This document shows positions 35,556 through 45,689 of a stretch of 64,000 nucleotides of DNA, in pieces (within the stretch, counting starts at the first letter, position 1; each line of letters starts with the position of its first letter). This DNA is from JBOGCH01 sp051656645 (GTDB taxonomy: Bacteria > Bacteroidota > Bacteroidia > Bacteroidales > Marinifilaceae). The stretch spans positions 1 to 64,000 of the forward strand of contig JBOGCH010000012.1 of the NCBI GenBank assembly GCA_051656645.1, in the 5' to 3' direction. Position numbers and translations under genes: made by a program. The notes beneath the pieces were generated by a model. That model saw nothing but the letters and a program-made list of their open reading frames with translations, made no database searches and had not been told where the DNA came from.

Positions 35556-36629
35556 TTACATTGTCAACTCGTTAAAGTACCTCTCAATTAAACGGGGTAA
35601 TGCATAAATTGAAATATCCTGTTCCTCTATCAGTATCTCTGAATTGTTTAGTATAGGGTTAACCGCAATCTCTATACTACATATGGTGGAGTATATTGTT
35701 TGGTGTGAGAGTTGATGTTTAGGTTGCTTATAATAGCCGCGTAGAACAATATTATGTTTGGCAAAACGTTTAAACAATGGAGTATTCATAAATTCCTCTA
35801 GAGTAAGTTCTTTGTCCGTTTCAATTAACGGAAGTTGATACAAGCCTTGCCATATATCTTTCTCAGTGCGTTGTTCAATAATGAGTTGTTTATTCACAGA
35901 ACAATGTATAAAATGGAGAAAGCGAGGACGAACCTTCGTTTTACCTTGTTTTACAGGCAAGGAACTTATTGTATTTGCCTGTAGCGCAAGACAACAGTTA
36001 CTGAGCGGACAACGGTTGCATTGCGGAGCTTTTGGCGTACATATTGTGGCACCTAGCTCCATTGTTGCCTGGTTAAAGAGGGCTGCTTGTTCGGTGTCTA
36101 TTAACTGCTGAGCTAGTGCACTGAAGTATTTTTGTCCTTTTAGAGTATCAATGGGAATATCTATATTGAAAATACGGGATAGTATTCTATACACATTGCC
36201 ATCAACAGCCGCATAGGGCAAGTTATATGCAAAGGAAGCAATAGCTGCCGATGTGTATGGGCCAATCCCTTTTAGTGCCGCAATTTCCTTATGTGTATTT
36301 GGAAACACACCTCCATGTTGTTCCATAATCTGTTTGGCACAGGTCATTAAATTACGTGCTCGGCTGTAATAGCCCAATCCTTGCCACAAACGCATAACAA
36401 CATCCTCAGGCGCTTGTGCAAGAGCCTCTATAGAGGGGAGAGACGTTATAAATCGGTTGTAATAGTCTAGTCCCTGACTAACTCGCGTTTGTTGCAATAT
36501 AATCTCAGATATCCATATAAAATACGGATTTGTAGTTTCGCGCCATGGTAACTCTCGTTTATTAATGTTGTACCACGCAAGTAAGGGACGGCTAAAGAAG
36601 GTATTGTCAGTTATCTCTGTTGTGCTCAT
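35556..36629 (-). CDS. mutY: A/G-specific adenine glycosylase
   Basis: Removes adenine mispaired with 8-oxoguanine. It has 357 residues. N-terminal start PLLAWYNINKRELPWRETTNPYFIWISEIILQQTRV contains the catalytic Glu in SEIILQQT; the helix-hairpin-helix LKGIGPYTSAAIASFAY and catalytic Asp in YAAVDGNVYRIL follow. The [4Fe-4S] ligands CTPKAPQCNRCPLSNCC (C-x6-C-x2-C-x5-C) lie near 190-210. The C-terminal NUDIX-like 8-oxoG recognition domain runs from about 225 to the end. It is a single gene downstream of lacZ on the same strand, with a hairpin in between. Confidence 0.95.
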   Translation of the reverse strand: MSTTEITDNTFFSRPLLAWYNINKRELPWRETTNPYFIWISEIILQQTRVSQGLDYYNRFITSLPSIEALAQAPEDVVMRLWQGLGYYSRARNLMTCAKQIMEQHGGVFPNTHKEIAALKGIGPYTSAAIASFAYNLPYAAVDGNVYRILSRIFNIDIPIDTLKGQKYFSALAQQLIDTEQAALFNQATMELGATICTPKAPQCNRCPLSNCCLALQANTISSLPVKQGKTKVRPRFLHFIHCSVNKQLIIEQRTEKDIWQGLYQLPLIETDKELTLEEFMNTPLFKRFAKHNIVLRGYYKQPKHQLSHQTIYSTICSIEIAVNPILNNSEILIEEQDISIYALPRLIERYFNELTM

Positions 36630-36700
36630 AATGCCAAAGATAATGCTAAGAACGCATTGCCAAAAATGAATTGTGGTAATTTAACCTCCATTATAAACAT

Positions 36701-36731
36701 AAAGCGGTTGCCGTGTAAAGGCAACCGCTTT
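36701..36731 (-). terminator. Terminator of the GH2 beta-galactosidase gene
   Basis: A perfect 12-bp stem (36701-36712 with 36720-36731, AAAGCGGTTGCC) and 7-nt loop lie 5 nt beyond the stop codon on the minus strand. The following minus-strand sequence is TATG rather than a full T-run, so part of the T-run comes from the stem. Confidence 0.8.
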
Positions 36732-36735
36732 TCGC

Positions 36736-39700
36736 TTATTGTTTTTTTATAGGAGTCAATACAATATTAAAATTGTAATCATCATAAGGAAGTTGATACT
36801 CTTTTAAAGGCCATGCTCCCCAACTGTTTATACATCCCACACCCATTTGTTTGTAATCAAATGATAGGGTAGTTAAGTTGCGCGGTTTCAAATCGCCGCT
36901 GTGGCGTTGCGCTTTGTCAAGTCCATCATCAAGATCCTCTTGTAAATAGTTAATTGCCGACGCGGAGAATGGCGCATCAGAACGAAGCATAAGTCCGCGA
37001 CCGTCAATATCGGTAATCTTCCACCATCGAATATCAGTTTTATTTCCCGATTCTTGTGGACGAACATAAGGATAATACTGATCCTTAACCAACTGCTGAT
37101 AGCGTCCCACTTTTTCACTGTACTTGCGGTCAGAGTAACTTTCAACAGGTCCACGTCCATAGTAATCTATACGGTCAATAGCTCCCGGCATCACCATCTG
37201 CATACCATATCGGAATAAGTGAGGTTTGTTTTTACTGTTTTTATCAACCGTAAGCGCCTCATTAATCTTAATTTCTCCCTCACCATTAATATCATAGGTC
37301 ATAGTAAGCGTAGCTGCCAACTTTGGTAAGTTGTACACAGCTACAACGTGAGTAACACCGTTTTCCTGCGTAGCATCATAGCTTTTTAACTTCATCTCCG
37401 GTTTGTTCCAATCTCTGAAACGTTTCTGTAATCCGGCTCCAAAATCATTGTCATTAGGCGCACGCCAAAAGTTTGGTTGCAAAGAATATCCTTGTTCAAG
37501 CATTTCGCGTCCAAACATATTAATGCCGGTAATCCAACCTGTACGTCGGTCAAACGTAACAGTTCCGTTCTCAGTAGTAACAAGTGTATGCACTAAGTCT
37601 TGGTATAGCGAACTCCTTTTATCACTACTGCTAAGTTCAGTACCATAGGCCGTATACGGTGCAATCTCCATTTGATTTTCTGCAAGCTTGTGACCGGCAG
37701 CCATAAGCTGTTTTGCTTTTTTCAAACGGAATGCAACGTTAAGGAAAACCTCGCCTTGTGTTGGAATGCTACTCTCATCATAGCCCAATGCCACTGTTGC
37801 AGTTTGTTGTGGCGCAACATCAAGGTTGCTTACAACTCCCTGTTCAATAATCTCACCATTAGCAACCAATTGCCATTCTGCGTAACAATCGGACAAATTA
37901 GTAAAGAAGTTCTCATTGTAAATATCTACAAGTCCTTTACGTAAATCCTTCGGTTTAGCCCAAACATTTTGATAAAAATACTTAACCTCATGCATATGTG
38001 GATTTACTACGCGGTCTGGAGATATAAGCCCATTACAGTTAAAGTTATTATCACTTCCGTCAAATGCATTATAATCGCCTCCGTATGTATATATCATATC
38101 TCCATTGGCATTATAACCACGCAAACCTTGGTCAACATAATCCCATATAAAACCACCCTGAAGTTTTGGATATTTACGGATTAAATCCCAATATTCCTTA
38201 AATCCTCCTTGAGAGTTCCCCATGGCATGCGCATACTCGCATTGAATTAACGGACGCATGTCATTGCTTTTCGCATAGTTTTCCATGCCATCAAGTCCCA
38301 TATACATCGGACAATAAATATCCGTATGAGCTGCTCTTCCGGCGCGTTCATACTGTACGGGACGAGTAGTATCAATAGCTTTTATCGCATTATACGCCGT
38401 TACAAAGTTTGGTCCGTCGCCGGCTTCGTTTCCTAATGACCAGAATATAATGGACGGATGGTTTTTAAATGCTTGGACCATGCGCTCATTACGCTCCACA
38501 TGGGCTTTCTCAAAGTTCTTAACTTTAGCAAGAGTTTTATCTCCATAGCCCATACCGTGTGACTCTAGGTTAGCTTCACATACAACGTAAATACCATACT
38601 CGTCGCAAAGGTTATACCATTCTGGATCATTCGGATAGTGGCTTGTTCGTACAGCATTAAGGTTATTCTCCTTCATAATCCGAATATCTTCCACCATACG
38701 TTCTCGGCTAACAACGTAGCCTCCAAGCGGGTCTAATTCATGGCGGTCAGCTCCTTTAATTAACACCGGTTGTCCGTTAACAAGTACGGTACCATTTGTT
38801 TTGTCCATTTCAATAACACGGAATCCAACGCGTTGAGGTATTACCTCAATAACCTTTCCACGTCCATCTTTATGAGTCAAGGTAAGAGTGTAAAGATATG
38901 GATCCTCCGCACTCCATTTACGTGGACTCAGTACCTCTATAGAAGTCTGAGTGGGCTTTTTGCTTGCTGTTATTTTTTTCTCGGCAACGGCGTTTCCATT
39001 AGCATCGGTTAAAACCATTTCAATGGTTCCATTGCCTTGAGATAGGTTGGTAGTTACATTTAATGCTCCGTCTTGATACTGCTTGTCAAGAGTTGGCGTA
39101 ATAAATAAATCGTCAATATGTTGCGGATTGCGCGCATAGATATAAACATCACGGCCTATACCGGATAAGCGCCAAAAATCCTGGTCCTCCAAGTAGCTAC
39201 CATCACACCAACGGTAAACTTGCATTGCAATAAGATTTTTACCCGGTTTTAAGTAGGGAGTAATATCAAACTCGGCAGCCATTTTGCTATCCTCGCTGTA
39301 ACCTACATATTTGCCATTAACCCAAACATATAAGTTAGAGGTTGCCGATCCTACATGTAAGTATACCTGTTGTCCCTTCCAGTTGGCCGGCAGGTCAAAG
39401 GTACGTCGATAAGAACCTACATTATTATTCTCTGTTTCAATATGTGGAGGCTTTGATTGGAATTGATTTGACCATGCATAACCTACATTTTTATATACAG
39501 GATCTCCGTATCCGTTCAGTTCCCACATTCCGGGAACAGGAAAATCTACCCAATGTTGGTCCTCGAATGTAGTTTTATAAAAATCAACAGGTCGTTCCGT
39601 CTGATTTTTAACCCAATTAAACTTCCATTTTCCGTTTAATGAAAGATAGTTGTCCGCTTGTTGTTTGTTTTGGATTTGTTGCCCTGGGAATGCAAAGTAA

Positions 39701-39816
39701 CTTGCTCTGGTTTTAGCACGATTAATGGCGTTAACTTGTGGATTTAACCATTCCGGCTGTTGCGCCATTGAGGTTAGACATGCCATCAAGCTTACGCCTA
39801 AAAATACTCTCTTCAT
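36736..39816 (-). CDS. Secreted GH2 beta-galactosidase
   Basis: 1026 residues, as in the LacZ-type members of glycoside hydrolase family 2. A signal peptide (MKRVFLGVSLMACLTSMAQQ) indicates periplasmic action, unlike E. coli LacZ. Domains: sugar-binding jelly roll (about 50-225), Ig-like domain (about 225-335), TIM barrel (about 335-630) with acid/base Glu in FWSLGNEAGDG (about 464) and nucleophile Glu in IQCEYAHAMGNS (about 526), second Ig-like domain, and C-terminal Bgal_small_N domain (about 755-1025). No SusCD or other glycosidase is adjacent. Beta-galactosidase is the most likely activity. Confidence 0.92.
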   Translation of the reverse strand: MKRVFLGVSLMACLTSMAQQPEWLNPQVNAINRAKTRASYFAFPGQQIQNKQQADNYLSLNGKWKFNWVKNQTERPVDFYKTTFEDQHWVDFPVPGMWELNGYGDPVYKNVGYAWSNQFQSKPPHIETENNNVGSYRRTFDLPANWKGQQVYLHVGSATSNLYVWVNGKYVGYSEDSKMAAEFDITPYLKPGKNLIAMQVYRWCDGSYLEDQDFWRLSGIGRDVYIYARNPQHIDDLFITPTLDKQYQDGALNVTTNLSQGNGTIEMVLTDANGNAVAEKKITASKKPTQTSIEVLSPRKWSAEDPYLYTLTLTHKDGRGKVIEVIPQRVGFRVIEMDKTNGTVLVNGQPVLIKGADRHELDPLGGYVVSRERMVEDIRIMKENNLNAVRTSHYPNDPEWYNLCDEYGIYVVCEANLESHGMGYGDKTLAKVKNFEKAHVERNERMVQAFKNHPSIIFWSLGNEAGDGPNFVTAYNAIKAIDTTRPVQYERAGRAAHTDIYCPMYMGLDGMENYAKSNDMRPLIQCEYAHAMGNSQGGFKEYWDLIRKYPKLQGGFIWDYVDQGLRGYNANGDMIYTYGGDYNAFDGSDNNFNCNGLISPDRVVNPHMHEVKYFYQNVWAKPKDLRKGLVDIYNENFFTNLSDCYAEWQLVANGEIIEQGVVSNLDVAPQQTATVALGYDESSIPTQGEVFLNVAFRLKKAKQLMAAGHKLAENQMEIAPYTAYGTELSSSDKRSSLYQDLVHTLVTTENGTVTFDRRTGWITGINMFGREMLEQGYSLQPNFWRAPNDNDFGAGLQKRFRDWNKPEMKLKSYDATQENGVTHVVAVYNLPKLAATLTMTYDINGEGEIKINEALTVDKNSKNKPHLFRYGMQMVMPGAIDRIDYYGRGPVESYSDRKYSEKVGRYQQLVKDQYYPYVRPQESGNKTDIRWWKITDIDGRGLMLRSDAPFSASAINYLQEDLDDGLDKAQRHSGDLKPRNLTTLSFDYKQMGVGCINSWGAWPLKEYQLPYDDYNFNIVLTPIKKQ

Positions 39817-39850
39817 AATGTTTCTTAGCGTTAATTATTTTATTCTTCTT

Positions 39851-39858
39851 CAAAAATA
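39851..39858 (-). promoter_or_regulatory. -7 element of the GH2 gene
   Basis: TATTTTTG on the minus strand fits TAnnTTTG and gives a leader of about 30 nt. No clear TTTG at -33. Confidence 0.4.
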
Positions 39859-39905
39859 TAAAAAATATATAATTATTGCTATTTATGAAATAGTTATATA
39901 AAATA

Positions 39906-39944
39906 AATCCCTCTTGAACAAGTCTAAATTGCTCAAGAGGGATT
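39906..39944 (-). terminator. Terminator of the methionine operon
   Basis: AATCCCTCTTGA (39906-39917) pairs perfectly with TCAAGAGGGATT (39933-39944). It lies 19 nt after the metF stop, and the minus strand continues TATTTTATATAA. It marks the end of the metH-metF transcript. Confidence 0.85.
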
Positions 39945-39962
39945 GTTGTTATTTATAATCCG

Positions 39963-40916
39963 TTAGAAACAGTTTCTAAGAATCTCAATCACATTTTCAC
40001 CTTTTCCCATTGTATAATAGTGTACTACATTTGAGCCGCGTGCAATAAGCTCCTTGGTTTGTTGAGTACACCATTCAACGCCTACCTGATAAATATCCTT
40101 ATTGGTTTTACATTTTATCAATTCGGCCATTAATGCTTCCGGTAAATCCAGGCTGAATATGCTTGGCAGCATTTCAATATGTTTTAATGTTGAAATGGGC
40201 TTAAGTCCGGGGATAATAGGAACCGTAATTCCTGCTTCTCGGCAACGTTCAACAAAAGAGAAATATTTTTCGTTATCAAAAAACATTTGTGTCACAACGT
40301 AATCCGCACCTTCGTCAACCTTTTGTTTAAGGTTAGCAATATCCATTGATAAGTTTGGCGCTTCATAATGTTTCTCAGGATAGCCTGCTACGCCTATACA
40401 AAAGTTAGTAGGTAGTGGGTTTACCAGAGTTTCATCTCTATATATACCTTTATTCAGTTTATTGATTTGGCGTACCAATTCATAACTGTATTTATGCCCT
40501 CCATGCTCTGGAGTAAATATTTTCTCCCCGGGTAATGCGTCACCGCGAAGAGCCACAACATTCTCAATACCAAGGAAATTTAAATCAATCAGCTCATTCT
40601 CTATCCTATGGCGTGTTGTCCCCCCGCATATTACGTGAGGTACAACCTCCGCATCAAATCTTCGCATAATTGCAGCTGCTATAGCTACAGACCCCGGACG
40701 TTTAGTAACAGTTACCTTTTTTATGCTTCCATCCGGACGTTGACGGTATTCCATTTCGTCCCGGTGGCAAGTAATATTTAAAAACGGAGGTTTAAACTCC
40801 ATCAAAGGTTCAATGGAGTTATGTAATTTGTTAATGTCGCTGCCCTTTAAAGGCGGTACCAATTCAAACGATGCGAATGGAGTTGTACGGCTGTTAAGTA
40901 TATCTATTACTTTCAT
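39963..40916 (-). CDS. metF: Methylenetetrahydrofolate reductase
   Basis: Makes 5-methyl-tetrahydrofolate, the methyl donor for MetH. It has 317 residues. Family features: FASFELVPPLKGSDINKL with the substrate-binding Glu, NITCHRDEMEYR, the FAD site VVPHVICGGTTRHRIENELIDL and NVVALRGD, GVAGYPEKHYEAPN, and DYVVTQMFFDNEKYFSFV. It is the last gene of the SAM-riboswitch operon, 21 nt after metH. FAD-dependent, cytoplasmic. Confidence 0.95.
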   Translation of the reverse strand: MKVIDILNSRTTPFASFELVPPLKGSDINKLHNSIEPLMEFKPPFLNITCHRDEMEYRQRPDGSIKKVTVTKRPGSVAIAAAIMRRFDAEVVPHVICGGTTRHRIENELIDLNFLGIENVVALRGDALPGEKIFTPEHGGHKYSYELVRQINKLNKGIYRDETLVNPLPTNFCIGVAGYPEKHYEAPNLSMDIANLKQKVDEGADYVVTQMFFDNEKYFSFVERCREAGITVPIIPGLKPISTLKHIEMLPSIFSLDLPEALMAELIKCKTNKDIYQVGVEWCTQQTKELIARGSNVVHYYTMGKGENVIEILRNCF

Positions 40917-40937
40917 TATTGTCAGTGTGTGTAAGTG

Positions 40938-43900
40938 TTATTTTAAAAATCCAAGCAATCTTGTCATCTCTTCTTCTGTGAATGCTTTACGTTTTGCGTA
41001 ATCATCCCATTGCTCATCGTTAATATTGTTTATGCTAAAATAGCGTCCTTCCGGATGCGGAATAAATAAACCGCAAATTGCTGTAGATGGTTGTATACCA
41101 TAGCTTTCCGTTAAAGTTAATCCTAGTCTGTCTTCTACTTCCATAATGCGGAATACATCGCCTTTCAACGAATGGTCCGGACAAGATGAATATCCAAATG
41201 CAGGGCGTATCATAGGTTCATCTCCGGCTATGCGTTGATGTAAATGCTCGGCAAGTGCTTCTGTTAGTCGGGAAGCAATACTTGCGCGCAGTAATCGGCG
41301 GAAATCATCCTTCTCATTTTCAACTTTATCCTTCACGGCAAGTACAAATAAACCAATTGGTCGTACATCATCCTTAGCATAGAAGTCACTCAAGGAGTAG
41401 CAAGTTGTTTCGTCGCTTTGTTGACGTAGCATCTCCAAACTTTCACCATTACTTAAGCGGATGGTTTCATTCTCAGCAGTAGCGTCGAAGAAATTTACTG
41501 ACACCAAAGCTTGGAATGAGTCCTCTTCAATAATGTGTTTCAGCTCTTGCTGAGCATCGTTATATAATTTAAGAGCCTCTTCGTTCTCTACTAACAACTT
41601 ATCTAGGTGTCCTTTGAATCCCCAAAAATGTAGGAGAGGAGTCCAATCAATATGTTCCACCAAATCGCTTAAGCAGTAGTTAGCAGACAAAATAGGCTCT
41701 GTATTAATATTGGCTAACGGTGTCAAGGCTGTGGTACGTAAGCGTCGCTCGCGCGCAACTTCCAGCGGTAATAACACTCGGCTGCGTCCTTCATAGTGTT
41801 TGCGTAGTTTTTCCTGTTCCTCACGTACTGTTGCAGCATACTCAATTCTATGTCCTAACAGGCGTTTAATAATTCCAACAGTTTGGGATGCATCGCCTCC
41901 TTCAATTACAGGAGCACTGTATTTAGGGGCAATCTTAACCGCCGTATGTAGCTTAGACGTTGTAGCTCCGCCAACCAACAATGGTGTCGACATACCTTCG
42001 CGCTCCAATAGCTCAGCTAAATTCTCCATCTCCTTAAGCGATGGTGTAATTAATCCGCTCACGCCAATAATATCTGCTTGCCACTCTTTGGCTGCTTCAA
42101 TAATCCGATTGTTGTCCACCATAACACCAAGGTCTAAAATTTCCAAGTTATTACAGTTAAGAACAATACTCACAATGTTTTTTCCAATATCGTGAACATC
42201 GCCTTTTGCAGTGGCAAGAACAACACGCGGTTTACGTTCTGTTGTGTTAGCGTTTATGTTGTGTTTTTCAATCTCCGGCTCAAGAATTTCAACCGCCTCT
42301 TTCATTATGCGTGCTGATTTTACTACTTGTGGTAAGAACATTTTTCCCGAACCGAAAAGCTCGCCTACGTGATCCATTCCTGCCATTAACGGACCTTCAA
42401 TAATGTCCACCGGAGTAGCGTAATGTGCCAAAGCTTCGGCAATATCACCCGGTAAATAGTCACTTATCCCTTTAACCAAGGCATAGGATAAACGCTCAGC
42501 CAACGTACCTGTACGCCATGCGGCGGTCTCGGTTTTAGTTTCGCCACCCTGCTTGTTATTCTTAATCTCCTCGGCTAATGTTATAAGTTTATCTGTCGCT
42601 TCGGTGTCTCTATTTAAAATAACATCCTCGGCAAGTTTTAACAGCGTAGGTTCAATTGTATCATATACCTGTAGCATACCCGGATTAACAATGGCCATAT
42701 CCATGCCTACTTGAATGGCGTGATATAGGAAAATAGAGTGCATAGCCTCACGTACCGGATTGTTTCCGCGGAAAGCAAAGGATAGGTTCGATACACCTCC
42801 AGAGCATTTTGCGCCTGGAAGGTTAAGTTTAATCCACTCAACGGCTTTGATAAAATCTACACCGTAGTTATTATGATCGGCAATACCCGTACCAACAGAT
42901 AAAACATTAACGTCAAAAATAATATCTTCGGGCGCAAATCCAACCTGCTCTGTAAGCAGCGTATAGGCGCGCTGTGCAATCTCTATTTTGCGCTCAAAAG
43001 TAACGGCCTGTCCTTCTTCATCAAAAGCCATTACTACAACTGCAGCTCCAAGACTGTGAATCTCTTTCGCTTTTTTTATAAACTCCTCTTCACCCTCTTT
43101 TAAGGATATAGAGTTAACAATGGATTTACCTTGTGCATTTTTTAATCCGGCTATTAATGTGTCCCAATTGGATGAGTCAATCATTAAGGCTGCTTTTGCA
43201 ACATCCGGTTCGTTATTAAGAATACGCACAAAAGCAACCATCTCTTTCTCGCTATCCAACATGGCATCGTCCATGTTGATATCGATAATTGAAGCGCCCT
43301 CCTCAATTTGTTGGCGTGCAATTGAGATGGCCTCTGCATATTTTTTTTCGCTAATCAGACGGGCAAATTTACGTGAACCGGCAACATTGGTTCTTTCTCC
43401 CACGTTAATAAAATTCTCCGATTTATCGATAGTCACGTTTTCTAATCCCGAAACACGTAACACACCGTCTCTTTGCGGAATTACGCGTGGTGTGTATTTA
43501 CTTAGCTCTTCTTTTATGGCTTTTATGTGCGCAGGCGTAGTCCCGCAGCATCCTCCGGCAATGTTTAACAATCCGTCAGCAGCCATTTTGCCAAGACAAG
43601 CGGCTGTATACTCCGGTTTCTCATCATACTCGCCCATCTCGTTAGGCAATCCCGCATTTGGATAAATACTTACTGCGCATGGAACTTTTGCTGCAATTTC
43701 GGCAATAAACGGATACAAATCCGATGCACCGAATGAGCAGTTCAAGCCAAAACTTAACAGTGGGTAATGGGATATAGAGGTAAACAATGCATCAATACAT
43801 TGTCCCGTTAGTGTTCGTCCGCTTTTATCATTAATTGTTGCCGACAGCATAACAGGTACAATGTGTCCCAATTGTTCCTCAACCTTTGTAATAGCGTATA

Positions 43901-44453
43901 AAGCTGCTTTGGCATTGAGTGCGTCAAATACGGTTTCAAGGAGTAACAAATCAACTCCCGCATCGACTAATGCATATATCTGGTTGTAATAAGCGGTGGA
44001 CAATGTGTCAAAATCTACTGGGCGATACTCCGGTTTCGTAATATCAGGCGCCAAAGAGAGTGTTTTACCCGTCGGACCAACACTTCCCGCTATGTATACC
44101 TTACGGCCCGCTTTTGCTATAGCTTGTTTAGCAATGGCTACACCGGCTCTGTTTAACTCATCAATGATGTCGCCACAACCATACTCCTCTTGTGAAAGGA
44201 CATTGGAGTTAAAAGTATTGGTTTCAATAATATCAGCTCCTGCCGCAATGTACTCGCTGTGTATAGCTTCAATAATATGCGGAGCGGTAAGATTCAGTAA
44301 ATCATTATTCCCCTTCAAGTTCTTAACGGAGGTGGCAAAGCGCGTACCGCGAAAATCTTGCTCAGTAAGCGCATATTTCTGAATACAGGTACCCATTGCC
44401 CCGTCCAGAATAAGTATATTTTGTTTTAATTCATTGTTTATCATATAGTCCAA
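40938..44453 (-). CDS. metH: Cobalamin-dependent methionine synthase
   Basis: Transfers the methyl group of methyl-tetrahydrofolate to homocysteine. It has 1171 residues, with all four modules: homocysteine-binding barrel with zinc cysteines (GLNCSFGASD and GGCCGTTPAH), pterin-binding barrel (FINVGERTNVAGSRKFARLI), cobalamin cap and B12 domain with the DVHDIGKNIV motif carrying the ligand His (about 751), and the C-terminal reactivation domain (RPAFGYSSCPDHSLKGDVF). It is a little shorter than the E. coli enzyme but complete. It sits in the methionine operon controlled by the SAM riboswitch. Confidence 0.96.
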   Translation of the reverse strand: MDYMINNELKQNILILDGAMGTCIQKYALTEQDFRGTRFATSVKNLKGNNDLLNLTAPHIIEAIHSEYIAAGADIIETNTFNSNVLSQEEYGCGDIIDELNRAGVAIAKQAIAKAGRKVYIAGSVGPTGKTLSLAPDITKPEYRPVDFDTLSTAYYNQIYALVDAGVDLLLLETVFDALNAKAALYAITKVEEQLGHIVPVMLSATINDKSGRTLTGQCIDALFTSISHYPLLSFGLNCSFGASDLYPFIAEIAAKVPCAVSIYPNAGLPNEMGEYDEKPEYTAACLGKMAADGLLNIAGGCCGTTPAHIKAIKEELSKYTPRVIPQRDGVLRVSGLENVTIDKSENFINVGERTNVAGSRKFARLISEKKYAEAISIARQQIEEGASIIDINMDDAMLDSEKEMVAFVRILNNEPDVAKAALMIDSSNWDTLIAGLKNAQGKSIVNSISLKEGEEEFIKKAKEIHSLGAAVVVMAFDEEGQAVTFERKIEIAQRAYTLLTEQVGFAPEDIIFDVNVLSVGTGIADHNNYGVDFIKAVEWIKLNLPGAKCSGGVSNLSFAFRGNNPVREAMHSIFLYHAIQVGMDMAIVNPGMLQVYDTIEPTLLKLAEDVILNRDTEATDKLITLAEEIKNNKQGGETKTETAAWRTGTLAERLSYALVKGISDYLPGDIAEALAHYATPVDIIEGPLMAGMDHVGELFGSGKMFLPQVVKSARIMKEAVEILEPEIEKHNINANTTERKPRVVLATAKGDVHDIGKNIVSIVLNCNNLEILDLGVMVDNNRIIEAAKEWQADIIGVSGLITPSLKEMENLAELLEREGMSTPLLVGGATTSKLHTAVKIAPKYSAPVIEGGDASQTVGIIKRLLGHRIEYAATVREEQEKLRKHYEGRSRVLLPLEVARERRLRTTALTPLANINTEPILSANYCLSDLVEHIDWTPLLHFWGFKGHLDKLLVENEEALKLYNDAQQELKHIIEEDSFQALVSVNFFDATAENETIRLSNGESLEMLRQQSDETTCYSLSDFYAKDDVRPIGLFVLAVKDKVENEKDDFRRLLRASIASRLTEALAEHLHQRIAGDEPMIRPAFGYSSCPDHSLKGDVFRIMEVEDRLGLTLTESYGIQPSTAICGLFIPHPEGRYFSINNINDEQWDDYAKRKAFTEEEMTRLLGFLK

Positions 44454-44493
44454 TCTTAGTGTTTCTAATCGTTCCCCTCTTTGTTTACACGCG

Positions 44494-45246
44494 TTAGCGC
44501 CACAGTTTCAGTTCAAAGCATCCGCTAACTGCCATCTTGTCGTCTTTAACTATTATTGCGGCCATGATCTCCGGAATTTCCCCAATCTGTTCCATGACAG
44601 AAGGGATATCCTCCGGTTGGTGAATGGCATTGGCAAAACGTGTTGCGTAACTATCGGCAAGTAATGTGTCTTTACACACAATCATTACTGCGTCAGCATT
44701 CCCAAAACTAAGTGACGGACCCACAGTCCCTGCCGATGTGCAGATACCTAAAGGTGCCTGTTCCGGTTTTATATTAAGCCCAATGCGCTGAGATAACGGC
44801 GATGTGCCTGCAAATACCGCAATATCTATGGAATGCTGTATGTCCGCATAAATATCTCCACCATTTTCTACCAATATCTCGTTTACTCCAAAACGTTGTT
44901 TTATGCCTGTTCCCACAAACGCTGCAAATGCTCCGGCCACTGCGCTCATAGGGCCTATTCCTGTTTTCTGAGCAACACTCTCCATCGCTTTTAGCATTGC
45001 GGGCGCATGGGCCAATGCCTTGTATGGTGTTAGTGCTGTTAAATATGCTTTATCTTTTAACAAATAGTTGTCCAGCATTACACGCTGTTGCTCTATGAGT
45101 GTTTGAGCAAAAATAGGCATTTGTTGCGTAAATTCACCCTTTGGAACAGCAATCCAAAGATCAATTTCTTTAAATTTAACTTCAAAATGATGCCAACGTC
45201 CGTCACTTGGTAAGTTACGATAGGTTCGCTCGTTATATTCAGGCAT
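44494..45246 (-). CDS. UPF0280 family protein (ApbE-like)
   Basis: 250 residues of the UPF0280 family, distantly related to ApbE flavin transferases. Motifs: GIGPMSAVAGAFAAFVGTGIKQRFGVNEILVENGGDIYAD (about 95-135; core VAGAFAAFVG and ENGGDIY) and CTSAGTVGPSLSFGNADAVMIV. In methanogens and other anaerobes this family clusters with the MA1821/MA1822 sulfur-insertion proteins, as here: it follows the NIL-ferredoxin gene by 11 nt. A role in homocysteine formation or in cofactor maturation for those proteins is inferred from context only. Confidence 0.85.
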   Translation of the reverse strand: MPEYNERTYRNLPSDGRWHHFEVKFKEIDLWIAVPKGEFTQQMPIFAQTLIEQQRVMLDNYLLKDKAYLTALTPYKALAHAPAMLKAMESVAQKTGIGPMSAVAGAFAAFVGTGIKQRFGVNEILVENGGDIYADIQHSIDIAVFAGTSPLSQRIGLNIKPEQAPLGICTSAGTVGPSLSFGNADAVMIVCKDTLLADSYATRFANAIHQPEDIPSVMEQIGEIPEIMAAIIVKDDKMAVSGCFELKLWR

Positions 45247-45257
45247 AAAATCAATAA

Positions 45258-45671
45258 TTAGGATTCCGCAAATTCTATTTTAAACAGCTTTAATGGACAT
45301 GCTTTTAGGCATAGTTTGCATCCTATACATTTCTCCGGGTTAAAGTTCAATTCCCAATCGGGTTTCCCAATGGTCAATGCGCGCGAAAAGCATGCCGATG
45401 TACAGCATCCGCAATTAATACAACGAGTTTTATCGTATGATATTTTACTCGACACCGGGTTTACCGCAACATCAAAGGATTGTAAATAGGCAACCCCTTG
45501 TTCCAAACTGATTGGGTCGGCCTCAAGCTCAACTAAAAGATTTCCTTCCTTTCCGGCTTGGATCTCAGCTTTTAGGATATTTATTCGTATATCGAATTTC
45601 TTTACCAAATCATAGGTTAAAGTACGGTCGGTAGAATCTACCGGAAATGTTAAGACAACTTTACGTTTCAT
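45258..45671 (-). CDS. NIL-domain ferredoxin (MA1822-type homocysteine biosynthesis partner)
   Basis: 137 residues: an N-terminal NIL domain (about 1-78) and two [4Fe-4S] ferredoxin motifs, CINCGCCTSACFSRA (about 85-99) and CIGCKLCLKACPLKL (about 115-129). In Methanosarcina MA1822 works with MA1821 to turn aspartate semialdehyde and sulfide into homocysteine, probably supplying electrons. It lies 18 nt downstream of the MA1821 homologue. This pair gives homocysteine without O-acyl-homoserine and cystathionine steps. Confidence 0.9.
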   Translation of the reverse strand: MKRKVVLTFPVDSTDRTLTYDLVKKFDIRINILKAEIQAGKEGNLLVELEADPISLEQGVAYLQSFDVAVNPVSSKISYDKTRCINCGCCTSACFSRALTIGKPDWELNFNPEKCIGCKLCLKACPLKLFKIEFAES

Positions 45672-45689
45672 AGTGTGCTAAATTTAAAA